A stretch of 64,000 nt of DNA from assembly GCF_018131185.1 (NCBI RefSeq), contig NZ_JAFCJE010000004.1, positions 1 to 64,000 of the forward strand, given 5' to 3'. Shown one piece after another: positions 46,799-57,654 of this stretch. Below the pieces are notes generated by a model, which saw nothing but the letters and a program-made list of their open reading frames with translations, was not told the DNA's origin and made no database searches. A program made the position numbers and the translations under genes. Within the stretch, counting starts at the first letter, position 1. Each line of letters begins with the position of its first letter. Source of the stretch: Bradyrhizobium diazoefficiens. Lineage in GTDB: Bacteria > Pseudomonadota > Alphaproteobacteria > Rhizobiales > Xanthobacteraceae.

Positions 46799-47145
46799 TT
46801 GGTCGCACTTTGCAGGGAAAGCCGAGACTCTCTGTCCTGCGGTACATGTGGCTCTGCGGCTTTACCCCATTCTGGATACTTGCTCTGCCGCGGCGACGCC
46901 CTCAACGCCGGTTACCGCTATCTCGAAGTCAAATGTCTTGGCTGCAACACGCATCAGACGGTCGCGCTGAATGTCGTGCGACGGTCGAAGACGACGCCGA
47001 TTCATGAATTGGAACGCTACATGCGGTGCAAGGACTGCTCGGAGGTTCGGCGCTACCCTATAAGCGCAGCCATCTGGTCGCGCTGCGGCCGAACAAGATT
47101 TCAGCCGACGATCCACCGTCCACGTGGCGGCCCGGCGAGCGTTGA
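46799..47145 (+). pseudogene. Frameshifted zinc-ribbon protein
   Basis: The frame from 46799 reads a protein with three CxxC-type pairs: SCGTCGSAALPHSGYLLC, EVKCLGCNTHQTVAL and MRCKDCSEVR. After the codons for RYP (47051-47059) the coding sense continues in the +2 frame as YKRSHLVALRPNKISADDPP and ends STWRPGER at a stop at 47143-47145. One base is missing in the run TACCCTATAAG near 47057-47060, so the gene is either a pseudogene or contains a sequencing error. The original frame runs out at 47149. The start is uncertain. Confidence 0.65.
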
Positions 47146-47165
47146 ATGATCATGAGGGAACGACG

Positions 47166-47342
47166 ATGAACGGAAGCCGCTACTACGTGGTGCGATCAGA
47201 AGGCACGAAATACGGCATTGGCTTTGGTAGCGCGCTCGCTATCGCCATCAGTTACACCACTAACAAGTCGATCATCTGGGCGATCATCCACGGTATTCTG
47301 GGCTGGCTGTACGTGATCTACTTCGCACTGTTCCGGTCATGA
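47166..47342 (+). CDS. Small membrane protein of unknown function
   Basis: The 58-residue protein has one or two membrane segments (IGFGSALAIAISYTTNKS; IIWAIIHGILGWLYVIYFAL). It is short and hydrophobic. GAGGGAACGACG precedes ATG at 47166, 17 bases downstream of the zinc-ribbon frame. I do not recognise a family. Position next to a decayed locus makes a real function uncertain. Confidence 0.7.
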   Translation: MNGSRYYVVRSEGTKYGIGFGSALAIAISYTTNKSIIWAIIHGILGWLYVIYFALFRS

Positions 47343-47369
47343 TCTGAGTGGAGCGGGTGAGTCTAAACG

Positions 47370-47452
47370 GTCAATGAGCGTTGGCGCATTTGTTTCGAAT
47401 TCAGCAAGGGCGATGCCTACGAGGAGAAATCGTCGACGATCACAAGGGCTGA
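47370..47452 (+). pseudogene. Remnant of a HigB-type toxin, C-terminal end
   Basis: From about 47373 the frame reads NERWRICFEFSKGDAYEE, the typical C-terminal core of a HigB/RelE-fold toxin. A shift near 47421 then gives EIVDDHKG and a stop at 47450-47452, the usual ending. The N-terminal two thirds are absent. It ends 5 bases before the higA remnant, which is the canonical higBA order and spacing. Confidence 0.6.
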
Positions 47453-47457
47453 CATCC

Positions 47458-47746
47458 ATGGCTCCACTCGTTCATCCCGGACGGTTGCTCAAGCGCGAAT
47501 TGGTTGCGCGGGGGCTCAGCGCCAACAGGCTTTCACTCGACGTCGGCGTACCCTCGGGGGCGAATTACCGATATTCTGAATAGCCGCAGAGGTGTCTCGG
47601 CTGACACCGCGGTGTGACTTGGTTGGTATTTCGGCAACAGTCCTCAATTCTGGTTGGACCTGCAAGGGCAGTACGACATCGCTGTCGTCGAGCGGGAGAA
47701 GGGCGCGGAGATCGCTCGACGTGTGAGGCCCGCCAACGCCGCTTGA
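47458..47746 (+). pseudogene. higA: HigA-type antitoxin, frameshifted and with a stop
   Basis: ATG at 47458 begins MAPLVHPGRLLKRELVARGL, the N-terminal helix-turn-helix part of HigA. The G run at 47556-47560 has one extra base; after it the sense frame reads RITDILNSRRGVSADTAV, then a TGA at 47615-47617 where VRL would be expected, then LGWYFGNSPQFWLDLQGQYD and EREKGAEIARRVRPANAA, ending at 47744-47746. Two independent lesions show it is decayed, not a single sequencing error. Confidence 0.75.
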
Positions 47747-47899
47747 TTGGAGCGAAGCCAACAGCGCTCTCGACTCAAGTGTCCCGGACGAGCCGCATCG
47801 CACCGGACGATGCTTCGCATCGCCGGGCGCGTTGCGCTGCGTCCGCACACGAGAGCGGAGTTCATCTTCGTGTTCGATTCTCTCATGCGCACGCGGCTT

Positions 47900-48105
47900 T
47901 TCGTTCTCGCGGCGCATTACGCCCGAGCCTTGCGGCATTTGCCGCCCTCGAAAGTGCCGAGGGCGCAGGGAAGGCCGGGTGCCGGCTGGCACCCACGGTC
48001 CACTGTGCGAAAGCGTGTGCTTGAGAAAGCTGCACAGCGGCATACAGGTGTAGCCGAAACATCCGGCCTTCCCTGCGCAGTGGGTTTACGGCTTATGTCG
48101 TGCTC
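47900..48105 (-). repeat. Dispersed intergenic repeat, long copy
   Basis: The reverse complement of this stretch matches 1-207 over most of its length, including CTCGGGCG.ATGCGCCGCGAG, GGCACCCGGCCTTCCCTGCG and ACCTGTATGC. The right half also matches 43648-43729. It marks the right edge of the accessory patch. G/C inverted repeats (GGGTGCC / GGCACCC) would fold. Confidence 0.8.
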
Positions 48106-48606
48106 CCCCCGGGGAGCGTTGCACTATTGCCCCCGTCGCCTTGCGGCTGATCGATGTGCGCACCGGTCGGCCGCCGCATCGCCGCAAACCTTGACGCCAG
48201 AACCCCGGGGCGCCAGGACCACACGATTTTGCCGTACGCGGGCTGCACCTGTCGTATGCGCGCGTTGCCTGCTCACGGTGTGCAAACCGACTGCGCGCGA
48301 CGCGGCCCGCGTCCACCACCTCCCATCCCGCGTTCGTGACGATCGCGATCCGCCCCTTGGCCCGGGTTGAGGTGGCCGAAACATGCGATATTTCCGAATT
48401 CGAATAAAGCGAATTATTTGCGACGAAGGCATTGACCTTCTCGTTGGGTGTTTTGCCCGTCGGGCAGCGCAACAGGTTGTGGGCTCGGCCGAACGCCGCC
48501 GCAACGGTGCCATGAACCGGTCTCCCCTCGGCCCCAAAATGCGCTAGGATGACCGCAGCGCGCATTCCAAGTCGCGCGTGATCAACTGGACGTATGAGGA
48601 AACGAG
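48106..48606. other. Non-coding stretch right of the accessory patch
   Basis: No gene is supported. Frames on the minus strand (48086-48565) look like readings of repeated intergenic DNA, with strong bias to Arg, Ala and Pro. The 3' end contains the promoter and leader of the SRPBCC gene (ATGAGG at 48594-48606). Confidence 0.45.
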
Positions 48607-49173
48607 ATGAGGGTGACGATGGGACGGCGCGCAGCCGTGGCTGCGGCGCTGGCTGCGATTGGGGCGGCAGGCTTGACGGTGACGTTTGGCCCGGCCTGGG
48701 GGCACGGGCCGACCCGGCAGAAGGTGCGGGAATCCATCGAGATCAGCGCGCCACCGGCCAAGGTGTGGGCCGCGATCTCCAATTTCCAGGACATGAGCTG
48801 GCTTCCGATCGTCACCAAGACCGAAGGTCAGAAGGGCAACGAGATCGGCGCAACGCGGACGCTGACCCTGACAGGTGGCCCGACGGTCGAGGAGGAGCTC
48901 TACAAATACGAGCCCGACATGCAAAGCTATTCGTACCGGATCACCAAGGTCGACGTGAAGGTGCTGCCGGTTACCAATTATTCCTCGACCTTGACGGTGT
49001 CGCCGGCGCCCGACGGCAAGTCCAAGCTGGAATGGGCCGGCGCGTTCTACCGCGGCTTTCCCAACAACGATCCGCCGCCGGAACTGAGCGACGAGGCCGC
49101 GGTGAAGGCGGTGAGCGGTCTGTACAAGTCCGGCCTCGAGGCGCTCAAGAAGAAGATCGAGAGCGGTAGCTGA
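48607..49173 (+). CDS. Secreted SRPBCC-fold protein, MxaD-like
   Basis: The 188-residue protein has a signal peptide (RRAAVAAALAAIGAAGLTVT, cleavage near AWG/HG) and a START/SRPBCC domain: ESIEISAPPAKVWAAISNFQ, then WLPIVTKTEGQKGNEIGATR and LEWAGAFYRGF. Its size, export and pattern resemble MxaD, a periplasmic protein of methanol dehydrogenase gene clusters. The start may lie at ATG 48607 or 48619. It is followed after 2 bases by the propeller gene, so they are probably one operon. No methanol dehydrogenase gene is in the window. Confidence 0.8.
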   Translation: MRVTMGRRAAVAAALAAIGAAGLTVTFGPAWGHGPTRQKVRESIEISAPPAKVWAAISNFQDMSWLPIVTKTEGQKGNEIGATRTLTLTGGPTVEEELYKYEPDMQSYSYRITKVDVKVLPVTNYSSTLTVSPAPDGKSKLEWAGAFYRGFPNNDPPPELSDEAAVKAVSGLYKSGLEALKKKIESGS

Positions 49174-49175
49174 TC

Positions 49176-50114
49176 GTGCGAATTCTGGTTCTGGCGGCGC
49201 TCGCCGCCAGCATCGCGCAGGCGTCGGCCGAAGAGGCGTTCGTCACCAACCAGCTCAGCGATGATCTGATGGTCGTGGACCTCGCTGGCGCGCGTGGTGT
49301 TGCGACCATCCCGATCGGCGGCAAGCCGGCGGGCGTGGCCGTCAGCGCCGACGGGCTCTTCGCCTATGTGACGAGCCCCGATGCCAAGGCGGTGACGGTG
49401 GTGGACGCAGCAAGGCGCCAGGTTGCCGGCCGCATCGAGGTCGGCGGCGGGCCGCTCGGTATTGCGGTCGCACCCGATGGCAAGACGGTCTATGTCGCCG
49501 ACTGGTACGCCGCCGCGGTACGGGTGATCGATACGACCTCACGCAGCGTCGCCGCCAGCATCGCGGTCGGTGCCTCGCCCTCGGGGCTGGCAGTGACGCC
49601 GGATGGCAAGCTGCTGCTCTCGGCCGACCGCGACGATGACAGCGTCTCGGTGGTGGACACCGCGACGCGGCAGCGCAAGGCGACCATCAAGGTCGGCACG
49701 CGTCCGTTCGGCGTCACCATCGATGCCGAGGGCAGGCGCGCCTACACCGCCAATGTCGGCTCCGACGACGTTTCGGTCATCGACATCGCACAAGGCCGCG
49801 AGATCGGCCGGGTGCCGGCGGGGATGCGGCCCTACGCAGTGGCGCTCGCGCAAGGGCGGGGTTTCGTCACCGACCAGTATGGCGGCACCGTCAGCGTGTT
49901 CGACCTGGCGAGCCTGAAGCCGATCAAGCGCATCAATGTCGGCGACTATCCCGAAGGCATCGCCGCAACCGCCGACGGCAAGCGCATCATCGTCGCCTGC
50001 TGGGAGAGCAACACGCTCAGCATCATCGACGCGATTGAGCTGAAGGTGATCGGCGAGATCAAGACCGGCGACGGCCCGCGCGCGTTCGGCGCGTTCTTGC
50101 GGAAGACGGAGTAG
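49176..50114 (+). CDS. Secreted seven-bladed YVTN beta-propeller protein
   Basis: The 312-residue protein has a short signal peptide (MRILVLAALAASIAQASA) and seven blade repeats of the YVTN type: FVTNQLSDDLMVVDLAG, YVTSPDAKAVTVVDAA, YVADWYAAAVRVIDTTS, LLSADRDDDSVSVVDTAT, YTANVGSDDVSVIDIAQG, FVTDQYGGTVSVFDLAS and IVACWESNTLSIIDAIE. Such propellers occur with PQQ-dependent alcohol oxidation systems. The start is GTG at 49176, coupled to the SRPBCC gene. The exact ligand is unknown. Confidence 0.87.
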   Translation: MRILVLAALAASIAQASAEEAFVTNQLSDDLMVVDLAGARGVATIPIGGKPAGVAVSADGLFAYVTSPDAKAVTVVDAARRQVAGRIEVGGGPLGIAVAPDGKTVYVADWYAAAVRVIDTTSRSVAASIAVGASPSGLAVTPDGKLLLSADRDDDSVSVVDTATRQRKATIKVGTRPFGVTIDAEGRRAYTANVGSDDVSVIDIAQGREIGRVPAGMRPYAVALAQGRGFVTDQYGGTVSVFDLASLKPIKRINVGDYPEGIAATADGKRIIVACWESNTLSIIDAIELKVIGEIKTGDGPRAFGAFLRKTE

Positions 50115-50146
50115 TTCGTCAAAAAACGGAAGGCGAGTCGGTTCGA

Positions 50147-50183
50147 CCCCAAGCCTTTGCACCCAAGCCTTTGCACCCAAGCC
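50147..50183 (+). repeat. Short tandem repeat, 14-base unit
   Basis: The unit CCCAAGCCTTTGCA occurs twice in a row and is followed by a partial third copy CCCAAGCC. It lies after the propeller gene stop and before the convergent hydrolase gene. Confidence 0.9.
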
Positions 50184-50272
50184 GGCGGGTTCAGTGGGAG
50201 CTACGATCCGGAAGAGCGCTCCACGCAGCGTGGGGCATGTCGCTCTGCTCGAGGCAGCTACGACGACCTATC

Positions 50273-51295
50273 TCACGGCGACGGAACGAGGCCTGCCCGC
50301 ACCATGCGCGGAGACGGGGAGGCCGAAAGCTGCGGAGGCGCCGCACCGGGAGCCAATGCCAGGATCGGCTCCCAATCCGCATTCCATCGCGTCAGCGTCT
50401 CCCGATTCCCGTCATAGGCCAGGTCGAGGAACGCCAAAGTGAGCTCAGCCGTCGCGGCCTTCACCTTCGGGTTCAGGGCCGGGCCTCCCGTGAACGAGCG
50501 ATCTGTGAAGATGCTGTGCGAGCCGCCTTCGAACACGGCAAGGAGCTTGCGCGGCGTGGCTATGGCGTTGAAGACGGCCAGTCGGTCGGTGGTGGGCGAG
50601 TGATATCCGGGAATTTGAATGACGTCGTTCGTCGCCGTCACGTGCAGGTTCGGAACGGTGATCTTGCCCAGGACCGAGGCAAGATCGGTTTCGCCATAGA
50701 ACGGCGGAGCGGAGATGACGATCGCGGCCGTAAAGCGCGGGTCGCGGGCCTCGACCCACCTCCCGCCACGCATTACGCGAGCGCCAACGGCAACAAGAGC
50801 CGTGTTCGCGCCATAGGAATGCCCGGCGGCCACGATGCGCCGACGGTCGACCCGGGTGCCATAGGGGCCAGACAGCATGCGATCCAGGGCGAAGTGCAGG
50901 TCGAGCGCTCGCGCCAGCGCCTCGCTCTCGTGAGCCGCGCGCTGCAAGCGGTCGACGACGGCGAGGGGATTGCCTGCCCAGAGCGAGGAATCGCTGCCGG
51001 TATGCTGAACATGCAAGCTCGCAACGCCGCGGGACGACCAATATCGCCCCAGATAGCTGTAGCCTCTGCGCGAACCGCCGAGCCCATGGGAGAAGACGAT
51101 CAGCGGCACGCGCGATCCCGGCGCAACATCCGTCGGCCAGTGCAAGCGGGCCGGCACGGGCCGCGCACGCGCGGGATCGACCCAGTCGAAGTCGATGTGA
51201 GCGGGCGGGGCGGATTGCGCTTGCGCCGGGTGTGCGGTGACTGCTGCCGTGACTGCGACCGCGAGCAGCATCGCACCGAGGCGGCGTCGCGTCAT
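50273..51295 (-). CDS. Exported alpha/beta hydrolase
   Basis: The 340-residue protein has a signal peptide (LGAMLLAVAVTAAVTAHPAQ) and an alpha/beta hydrolase fold: PLIVFSHGLGGSRRGYSYLG (oxyanion loop), nucleophile elbow AAGHSYGANTAL, and ending segments with FEGGSHSIFTDRSF carrying the catalytic His. It resembles dienelactone-hydrolase/chlorophyllase-like enzymes; the substrate is unknown. The long frame extends upstream to 51979 but that part is not conserved; ATG at 51295 or 51343 is likely. It is convergent with the propeller gene. Confidence 0.82.
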   Translation of the reverse strand: MTRRRLGAMLLAVAVTAAVTAHPAQAQSAPPAHIDFDWVDPARARPVPARLHWPTDVAPGSRVPLIVFSHGLGGSRRGYSYLGRYWSSRGVASLHVQHTGSDSSLWAGNPLAVVDRLQRAAHESEALARALDLHFALDRMLSGPYGTRVDRRRIVAAGHSYGANTALVAVGARVMRGGRWVEARDPRFTAAIVISAPPFYGETDLASVLGKITVPNLHVTATNDVIQIPGYHSPTTDRLAVFNAIATPRKLLAVFEGGSHSIFTDRSFTGGPALNPKVKAATAELTLAFLDLAYDGNRETLTRWNADWEPILALAPGAAPPQLSASPSPRMVRAGLVPSP

Positions 51296-51628
51296 TTTCC
51301 CGGGGGCGGACGCGTCGCTGCCCAACCTGCTTGCACCCTGCATTTGATCGCACCAGATGTCAGTGATAATTGCACTCAGTGTAATTTTGTAAGTTGGTCG
51401 ATTCCATGGCAGGTCGCGATCACGACTTCGTTCGGAAGAAAGGGAGGCCAGCGGCAAACGGACGCGGCGAATTGCTGCATCGTCGAGGCCCCAGCCCGAT
51501 CGACAAGCTGCGCCGGGTCGCAATGATATCGGTTGGAGCACGGCGTCGAACCGTATCTCCGGCTGAGCCGACAGATGGTCTCCATTGGCGCCGGGATCGT
51601 GCGCAGCGCAGGAAGCGGAGACATTTCG

Positions 51629-51853
51629 ATGGATAAATGGGTCGAGTTCGCCGTGGCGTGGCTGCCGTTCCTGCTTCTGATCGGGTTCTGGTTCTGGTTC
51701 TCGCGACGGAACAGAATGCAGGCGCGCGGATCGTCCGGCGCGACCATGATCGAGCTCTACGAGCAGCAGGTCGCCGAGACCCGGCGCATGAACGGTTTTC
51801 TGGAGCGGATCGCGATCTCCATGGAGAAGCACGAAGCATCGCGGGGCAGCTAG
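51629..51853 (+). CDS. Small membrane-anchored protein
   Basis: The 74-residue protein has one N-terminal membrane helix (FAVAWLPFLLLIGFWFWF, 6-23) and a short cytoplasmic part with a helical tail (MIELYEQQVAETRRMNGFLE, IAISMEKHEA). I recall similar small hypothetical proteins in Bradyrhizobium but no function. The start ATG at 51629 follows GGAAGCGGAG. It overlaps the end of the HAD gene by four bases in a convergent arrangement. Confidence 0.75.
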   Translation: MDKWVEFAVAWLPFLLLIGFWFWFSRRNRMQARGSSGATMIELYEQQVAETRRMNGFLERIAISMEKHEASRGS

Positions 51854-52509
51854 GCCGGCGTCCGATCTCTCGGCTTGAGGGCACCGCTCAGCAGGATCGG
51901 CGCGATGTCGTCGATACGCTCGAAGACGTGGTCTGGCCCCAGCGCCCGCAGCGCCGCCGGCGCCGCATAACCCCAGCACACCGCAGCGCAGGCAATGCCC
52001 ACCGCGCGCGCCGCCTCGATGTCGCGGACCTCGTCGCCGATCGCGATCACGCGGGCAGGATCAGCGCCGGCACGGCGGATGACGCGGCGGAATTTCGCGG
52101 GTTTGCCGAACAGCGATGCGGCACAGTCGAAATGTGAAAACAGCGCCGCCGCTTCGCCGAGCTTCTCGCGCGCATTGGCTTCACTGTCGGAGGTCACCAG
52201 CGCAAGCTGCACGCCGCTATCGGCCAGCGTCCGCAGCATCGTCTCGACGCCTGCAAACAGCGGAATCTCGGAAGCAGCTTCCGCCTTTAGCCGCCGCGCA
52301 TGCCGCGCGATCGCCGGCAGCTTCCACAGGGGCACTTCAAGGCGGGCGAGGATCTCGCGCGTCGAGGCATGCCTGAGCTCTTCGATGTCCTCGTCCTTCA
52401 CGCGGCGAAAGCCGAAGCGATCGGCGACGTCGTTGATGGTGCGCAGGAACCAAGGGAAGCTGTCGGCGAGGGTGCCGTCGAGGTCGAAGATGGCGAGGGC
52501 GTAAGGCAT
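51850..52509 (-). CDS. HAD superfamily hydrolase (phosphoglycolate-phosphatase-like)
   Basis: The 219-residue protein has the four HAD motifs: FDLDGTLADSFPWF (nucleophile Asp), LALVTSDSEANAREK (Thr), KPAKF (Lys) and VIAIGDEVRDIEAARAVGI. The cap domain is helical. It may be a Gph-type phosphatase; the substrate is not predictable. ATG at 52509 (MPYALAIFDLDG) is the most usual start; 52518 and 52536 are alternatives. Confidence 0.9.
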   Translation of the reverse strand: MPYALAIFDLDGTLADSFPWFLRTINDVADRFGFRRVKDEDIEELRHASTREILARLEVPLWKLPAIARHARRLKAEAASEIPLFAGVETMLRTLADSGVQLALVTSDSEANAREKLGEAAALFSHFDCAASLFGKPAKFRRVIRRAGADPARVIAIGDEVRDIEAARAVGIACAAVCWGYAAPAALRALGPDHVFERIDDIAPILLSGALKPRDRTPA

Positions 52510-52580
52510 GGGGAGCATTGTTGAGTGCGCTGACAATCGAAATGTGACGTACTATCGTTCGACAGAATTCGAGGACAGCC

Positions 52581-52725
52581 ATGCGGCACGAACGCGTTGA
52601 AATCAACCCGGCAATCATCGACGGCAAACCTGTGATCCGGGGGACACGTGTGCCCGTCGAGCCGGTGTTGCGCGAGCTGGGCGGGGGCAATGACCACTGA
52701 GGCCATCATCGCGGAGCTCCCGTAA
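52581..52725 (+). pseudogene. DUF433 protein remnant
   Basis: ATG at 52581 (GAGGA just before) begins MRHERVEINPAIIDGKPVIR and GTRVPVEPVLRELGGG, the N-terminus of a DUF433 antitoxin-like protein. A one-base shift at the G run near 52681-52687 puts the next part, AMTTEAIIAELP, in another frame, and a stop follows at 52723-52725. The normal helix-turn-helix second half is mostly gone. Together with the higBA remnant this suggests toxin-antitoxin decay nearby; no partner toxin is visible. Confidence 0.65.
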
Positions 52726-52726
52726 C

Positions 52727-53296
52727 TTACGTCGGGGATTTCCAGACGGTCTCTTCGGTCCAGCCGAGCTCGGCGAACTCGCCAGCCCGGAGCGACGCTT
52801 CGCCTTCCGCGAAGAACTCGTCGAGCTGCGGCGGCGCGACAGTCGTCTCGGACAGCATGGCATGCGCCTGTCCGCGATGATGGATCTGGTGCTGGAAGAG
52901 ATGCATGAGCAGCCGGTCGCACCGCTCGGTCTGCACGCGTGTATCGCGGTTGATCTTCACGACGTCATCGAGCCGCGCCGGCGTCAGTGCATCGCAGATG
53001 GCGATCAGGCGCTTGTCCATCGCGGCTTGGGCAGGCTTCAGCGCAGTGAGGGCAGGAAAAGGCACCTTGTTCTTCCAAGCAGCCGGTCCGAGCCAGCCAC
53101 CCTCGAGTGCATCGACGTAGAAGAGGTCGACGATGTAGATATGGTTCAGCGTATGCTGCAGGCTTGGAAAGAAGCCGGTGCGGTGGGCTTCGAATTCCGG
53201 CTGGGAGAGCGCGGCGCAGGCCGTGAGCAGGCGATGGTTCGCCCAGGCATTGTTGTAGGCGAAGGCGCGATATGTTTGCACAAATCCTGCGGACAT
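52727..53296 (-). CDS. DinB family protein
   Basis: The 189-residue four-helix protein has the putative metal-binding histidines of the DinB/YfiT group: H49 region (SLQHTLNHIYIVDLFYVDAL) and LMHLFQHQIHHRGQAHAML. It starts MSAGFVQTYRAFAYNNAWAN. Members act as thiol-transferases or damage-inducible proteins; the role here is unknown. It lies directly before the DUF433 remnant on the opposite strand. Confidence 0.9.
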   Translation of the reverse strand: MSAGFVQTYRAFAYNNAWANHRLLTACAALSQPEFEAHRTGFFPSLQHTLNHIYIVDLFYVDALEGGWLGPAAWKNKVPFPALTALKPAQAAMDKRLIAICDALTPARLDDVVKINRDTRVQTERCDRLLMHLFQHQIHHRGQAHAMLSETTVAPPQLDEFFAEGEASLRAGEFAELGWTEETVWKSPT

Positions 53297-53423
53297 GTCG
53301 GTTGTTCCCCGATCATGGGTGGTTCGTCGGGCGGGATCCCAAAGCGTGGTCCAGCTCGTCTCGCAGGGAGCGCAGTGGCAGATCGCACTTCGCTAATCCG
53401 CCCGATGGCTTCGATTCAGACGC

Positions 53424-56408
<2,985 letters not shown>

Positions 56409-56506
56409 CCGAGTTGCCCTCAAGGAATCCCATGGGTGCGCGACCGCGCCAGCAAAAGAGGCGCGCTTCGCCCGGAACCGGGATCGGCGCCGATGGGGTT
56501 GTCAGC

Positions 56507-56521
56507 GAACGTAGGAAGAAC
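56507..56521 (-). promoter_or_regulatory. LexA box upstream of uvrA
   Basis: GAAC-GTAGGAA-GAAC is a direct repeat with a seven-base spacer, the alphaproteobacterial SOS box (GTTC-N7-GTTC on the other strand). It lies 99 bases before the uvrA start codon, on the minus strand of transcription, and matches the box upstream of ssb in form. Confidence 0.8.
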
Positions 56522-56621
56522 GCGCTCGGATTTCCAGAGGGAGTTGCGAATCGTCAACGGATTGTTGGCGCGCTGGCGGCATCTGGCAGCAGCGGGGCTG
56601 GGAACGTAGACCCGCCGAAAC

Positions 56622-56650
56622 AAAAAGGCCGGCGCGAGGCCGGCCTTTCG
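56622..56650 (-). terminator. Terminator of the first outer-membrane gene
   Basis: GGCCGGC (56627-56633) pairs with GCCGGCC (56639-56645); on the minus strand this is followed by TTTTTG. It lies 30 bases beyond the stop codon of the gene at 56680. Near-identical copies follow the next two genes. Confidence 0.85.
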
Positions 56651-56679
56651 TGACGTGGTGAGGTCGGTCGATCGGGACT

Positions 56680-57432
56680 TCAGTACCGGGCGACGACGGG
56701 ACCGCCGAAGGTGTAGTTGAGGCGGACGGTGCCCATGTCGACGTCCTGCTTGATACGGTCGGTACGGTCGTTGACGCCGAGGACCGTGAACCCGACATTG
56801 CGGCCGCCCATGAACAGATGGTTGTATTCGACGGCAACAGACCAGTTCGGGGCGAAACCGAATTCGATGCCGGTGCCGACTGCGCCACCCCAGCGCGTCT
56901 CGCTCGCGCTATCGAAGACGACGCCGCCCAGAAGACCATCGTATTTGGCATGGGTAACCGCGGCGCCGCCCTTCACGTACCAGAGCACGTTGTTCCAGGC
57001 ATAGCCGACCTGGCCGGTGAAAAGGCCGATCGCATCGATTCGGGTCTGATTGACGATCGGCGCGAAGGCGAGGGGGGCGCTCGCGTTCGATCCCTTGAGA
57101 TTGGCCCAGTCGCCTTGAGCTTCGAGGCCGAAGACCCAGTTGGTCGACTGCCAGCGATAGCCGACCTGACCACCGACGACGCCGCCCGTGGCGTTGTGAC
57201 AGCCTTCGGAGACAACCGGAATTGCCGCGCCGAGGACAGCGTTGAGATCCCAGCAGTTGCGGCTCGAGGCGCCACCGCCGTTGACGCCGATGTAGAAACC
57301 GCTCCAGTTGTACATCGCGACCGGCGCGACCGGAGCCTTGGTGTAGGGGCGGGCCGCCAGATCGGCCGCTGAGGCCGGCGCCAACGCGCTGAGTGCAAAC
57401 AAACCGGCCGAAGCCAGCAAAAGCTTCTTCAT
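56680..57432 (-). CDS. Outer-membrane beta-barrel protein, copy 1
   Basis: The 250-residue protein has a signal peptide (MKKLLLASAGLFALSALAPA) and, after it, LAARPYTKAPVAPVAMYNWS with GFYIGVNGGG, the usual start of the porin-like Omp_b-brl family (Omp31/Omp25-like). Alternating hydrophobic strands run to the end, and the protein ends in an aromatic residue (GPVVARY). It probably forms an eight-stranded barrel. The start ATG at 57432; an upstream frame is spurious. It is the first of three tandem paralogues. Confidence 0.9.
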   Translation of the reverse strand: MKKLLLASAGLFALSALAPASAADLAARPYTKAPVAPVAMYNWSGFYIGVNGGGASSRNCWDLNAVLGAAIPVVSEGCHNATGGVVGGQVGYRWQSTNWVFGLEAQGDWANLKGSNASAPLAFAPIVNQTRIDAIGLFTGQVGYAWNNVLWYVKGGAAVTHAKYDGLLGGVVFDSASETRWGGAVGTGIEFGFAPNWSVAVEYNHLFMGGRNVGFTVLGVNDRTDRIKQDVDMGTVRLNYTFGGPVVARY

Positions 57433-57600
57433 ATCGATTCCCCAGTTTCGTTTCGTTCTTGCCTTCCGGAAAGCGGAAGACAGCGGCCCCCTATGATCCG
57501 ACCGATGCCATTGCTTTACACCATTGAAGCCGAAGGTTGTGTCACCGGCGCGCCACATCTCGCCAAAAACGCCAGCACGAAGCGGGTTGCCGCGCACAAA

Positions 57601-57630
57601 CAAAAAGGCCGGCACAAGGCCGGCCTTTCG
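57601..57630 (-). terminator. Terminator of the second outer-membrane gene
   Basis: GGCCGGC pairs with GCCGGCC around ACAAG, with TTTTTG on the minus strand. It lies 25 bases after the stop of the gene at 57655. It is almost identical to the copies at 56622 and 58524. Confidence 0.85.
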
Positions 57631-57654
57631 CAACGCGAAGCGTTGGAGTGAAGC

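Noticed and set aside
48086..48565. A 159-codon minus-strand frame right of the accessory patch
   Set aside because: Arg/Ala/Pro-rich reading of repeated intergenic DNA; no domain and no ribosome-binding site.
50147..50183. CRISPR-like repeat
   Set aside because: The units abut with no spacers; it is a two-and-a-half-copy tandem repeat.
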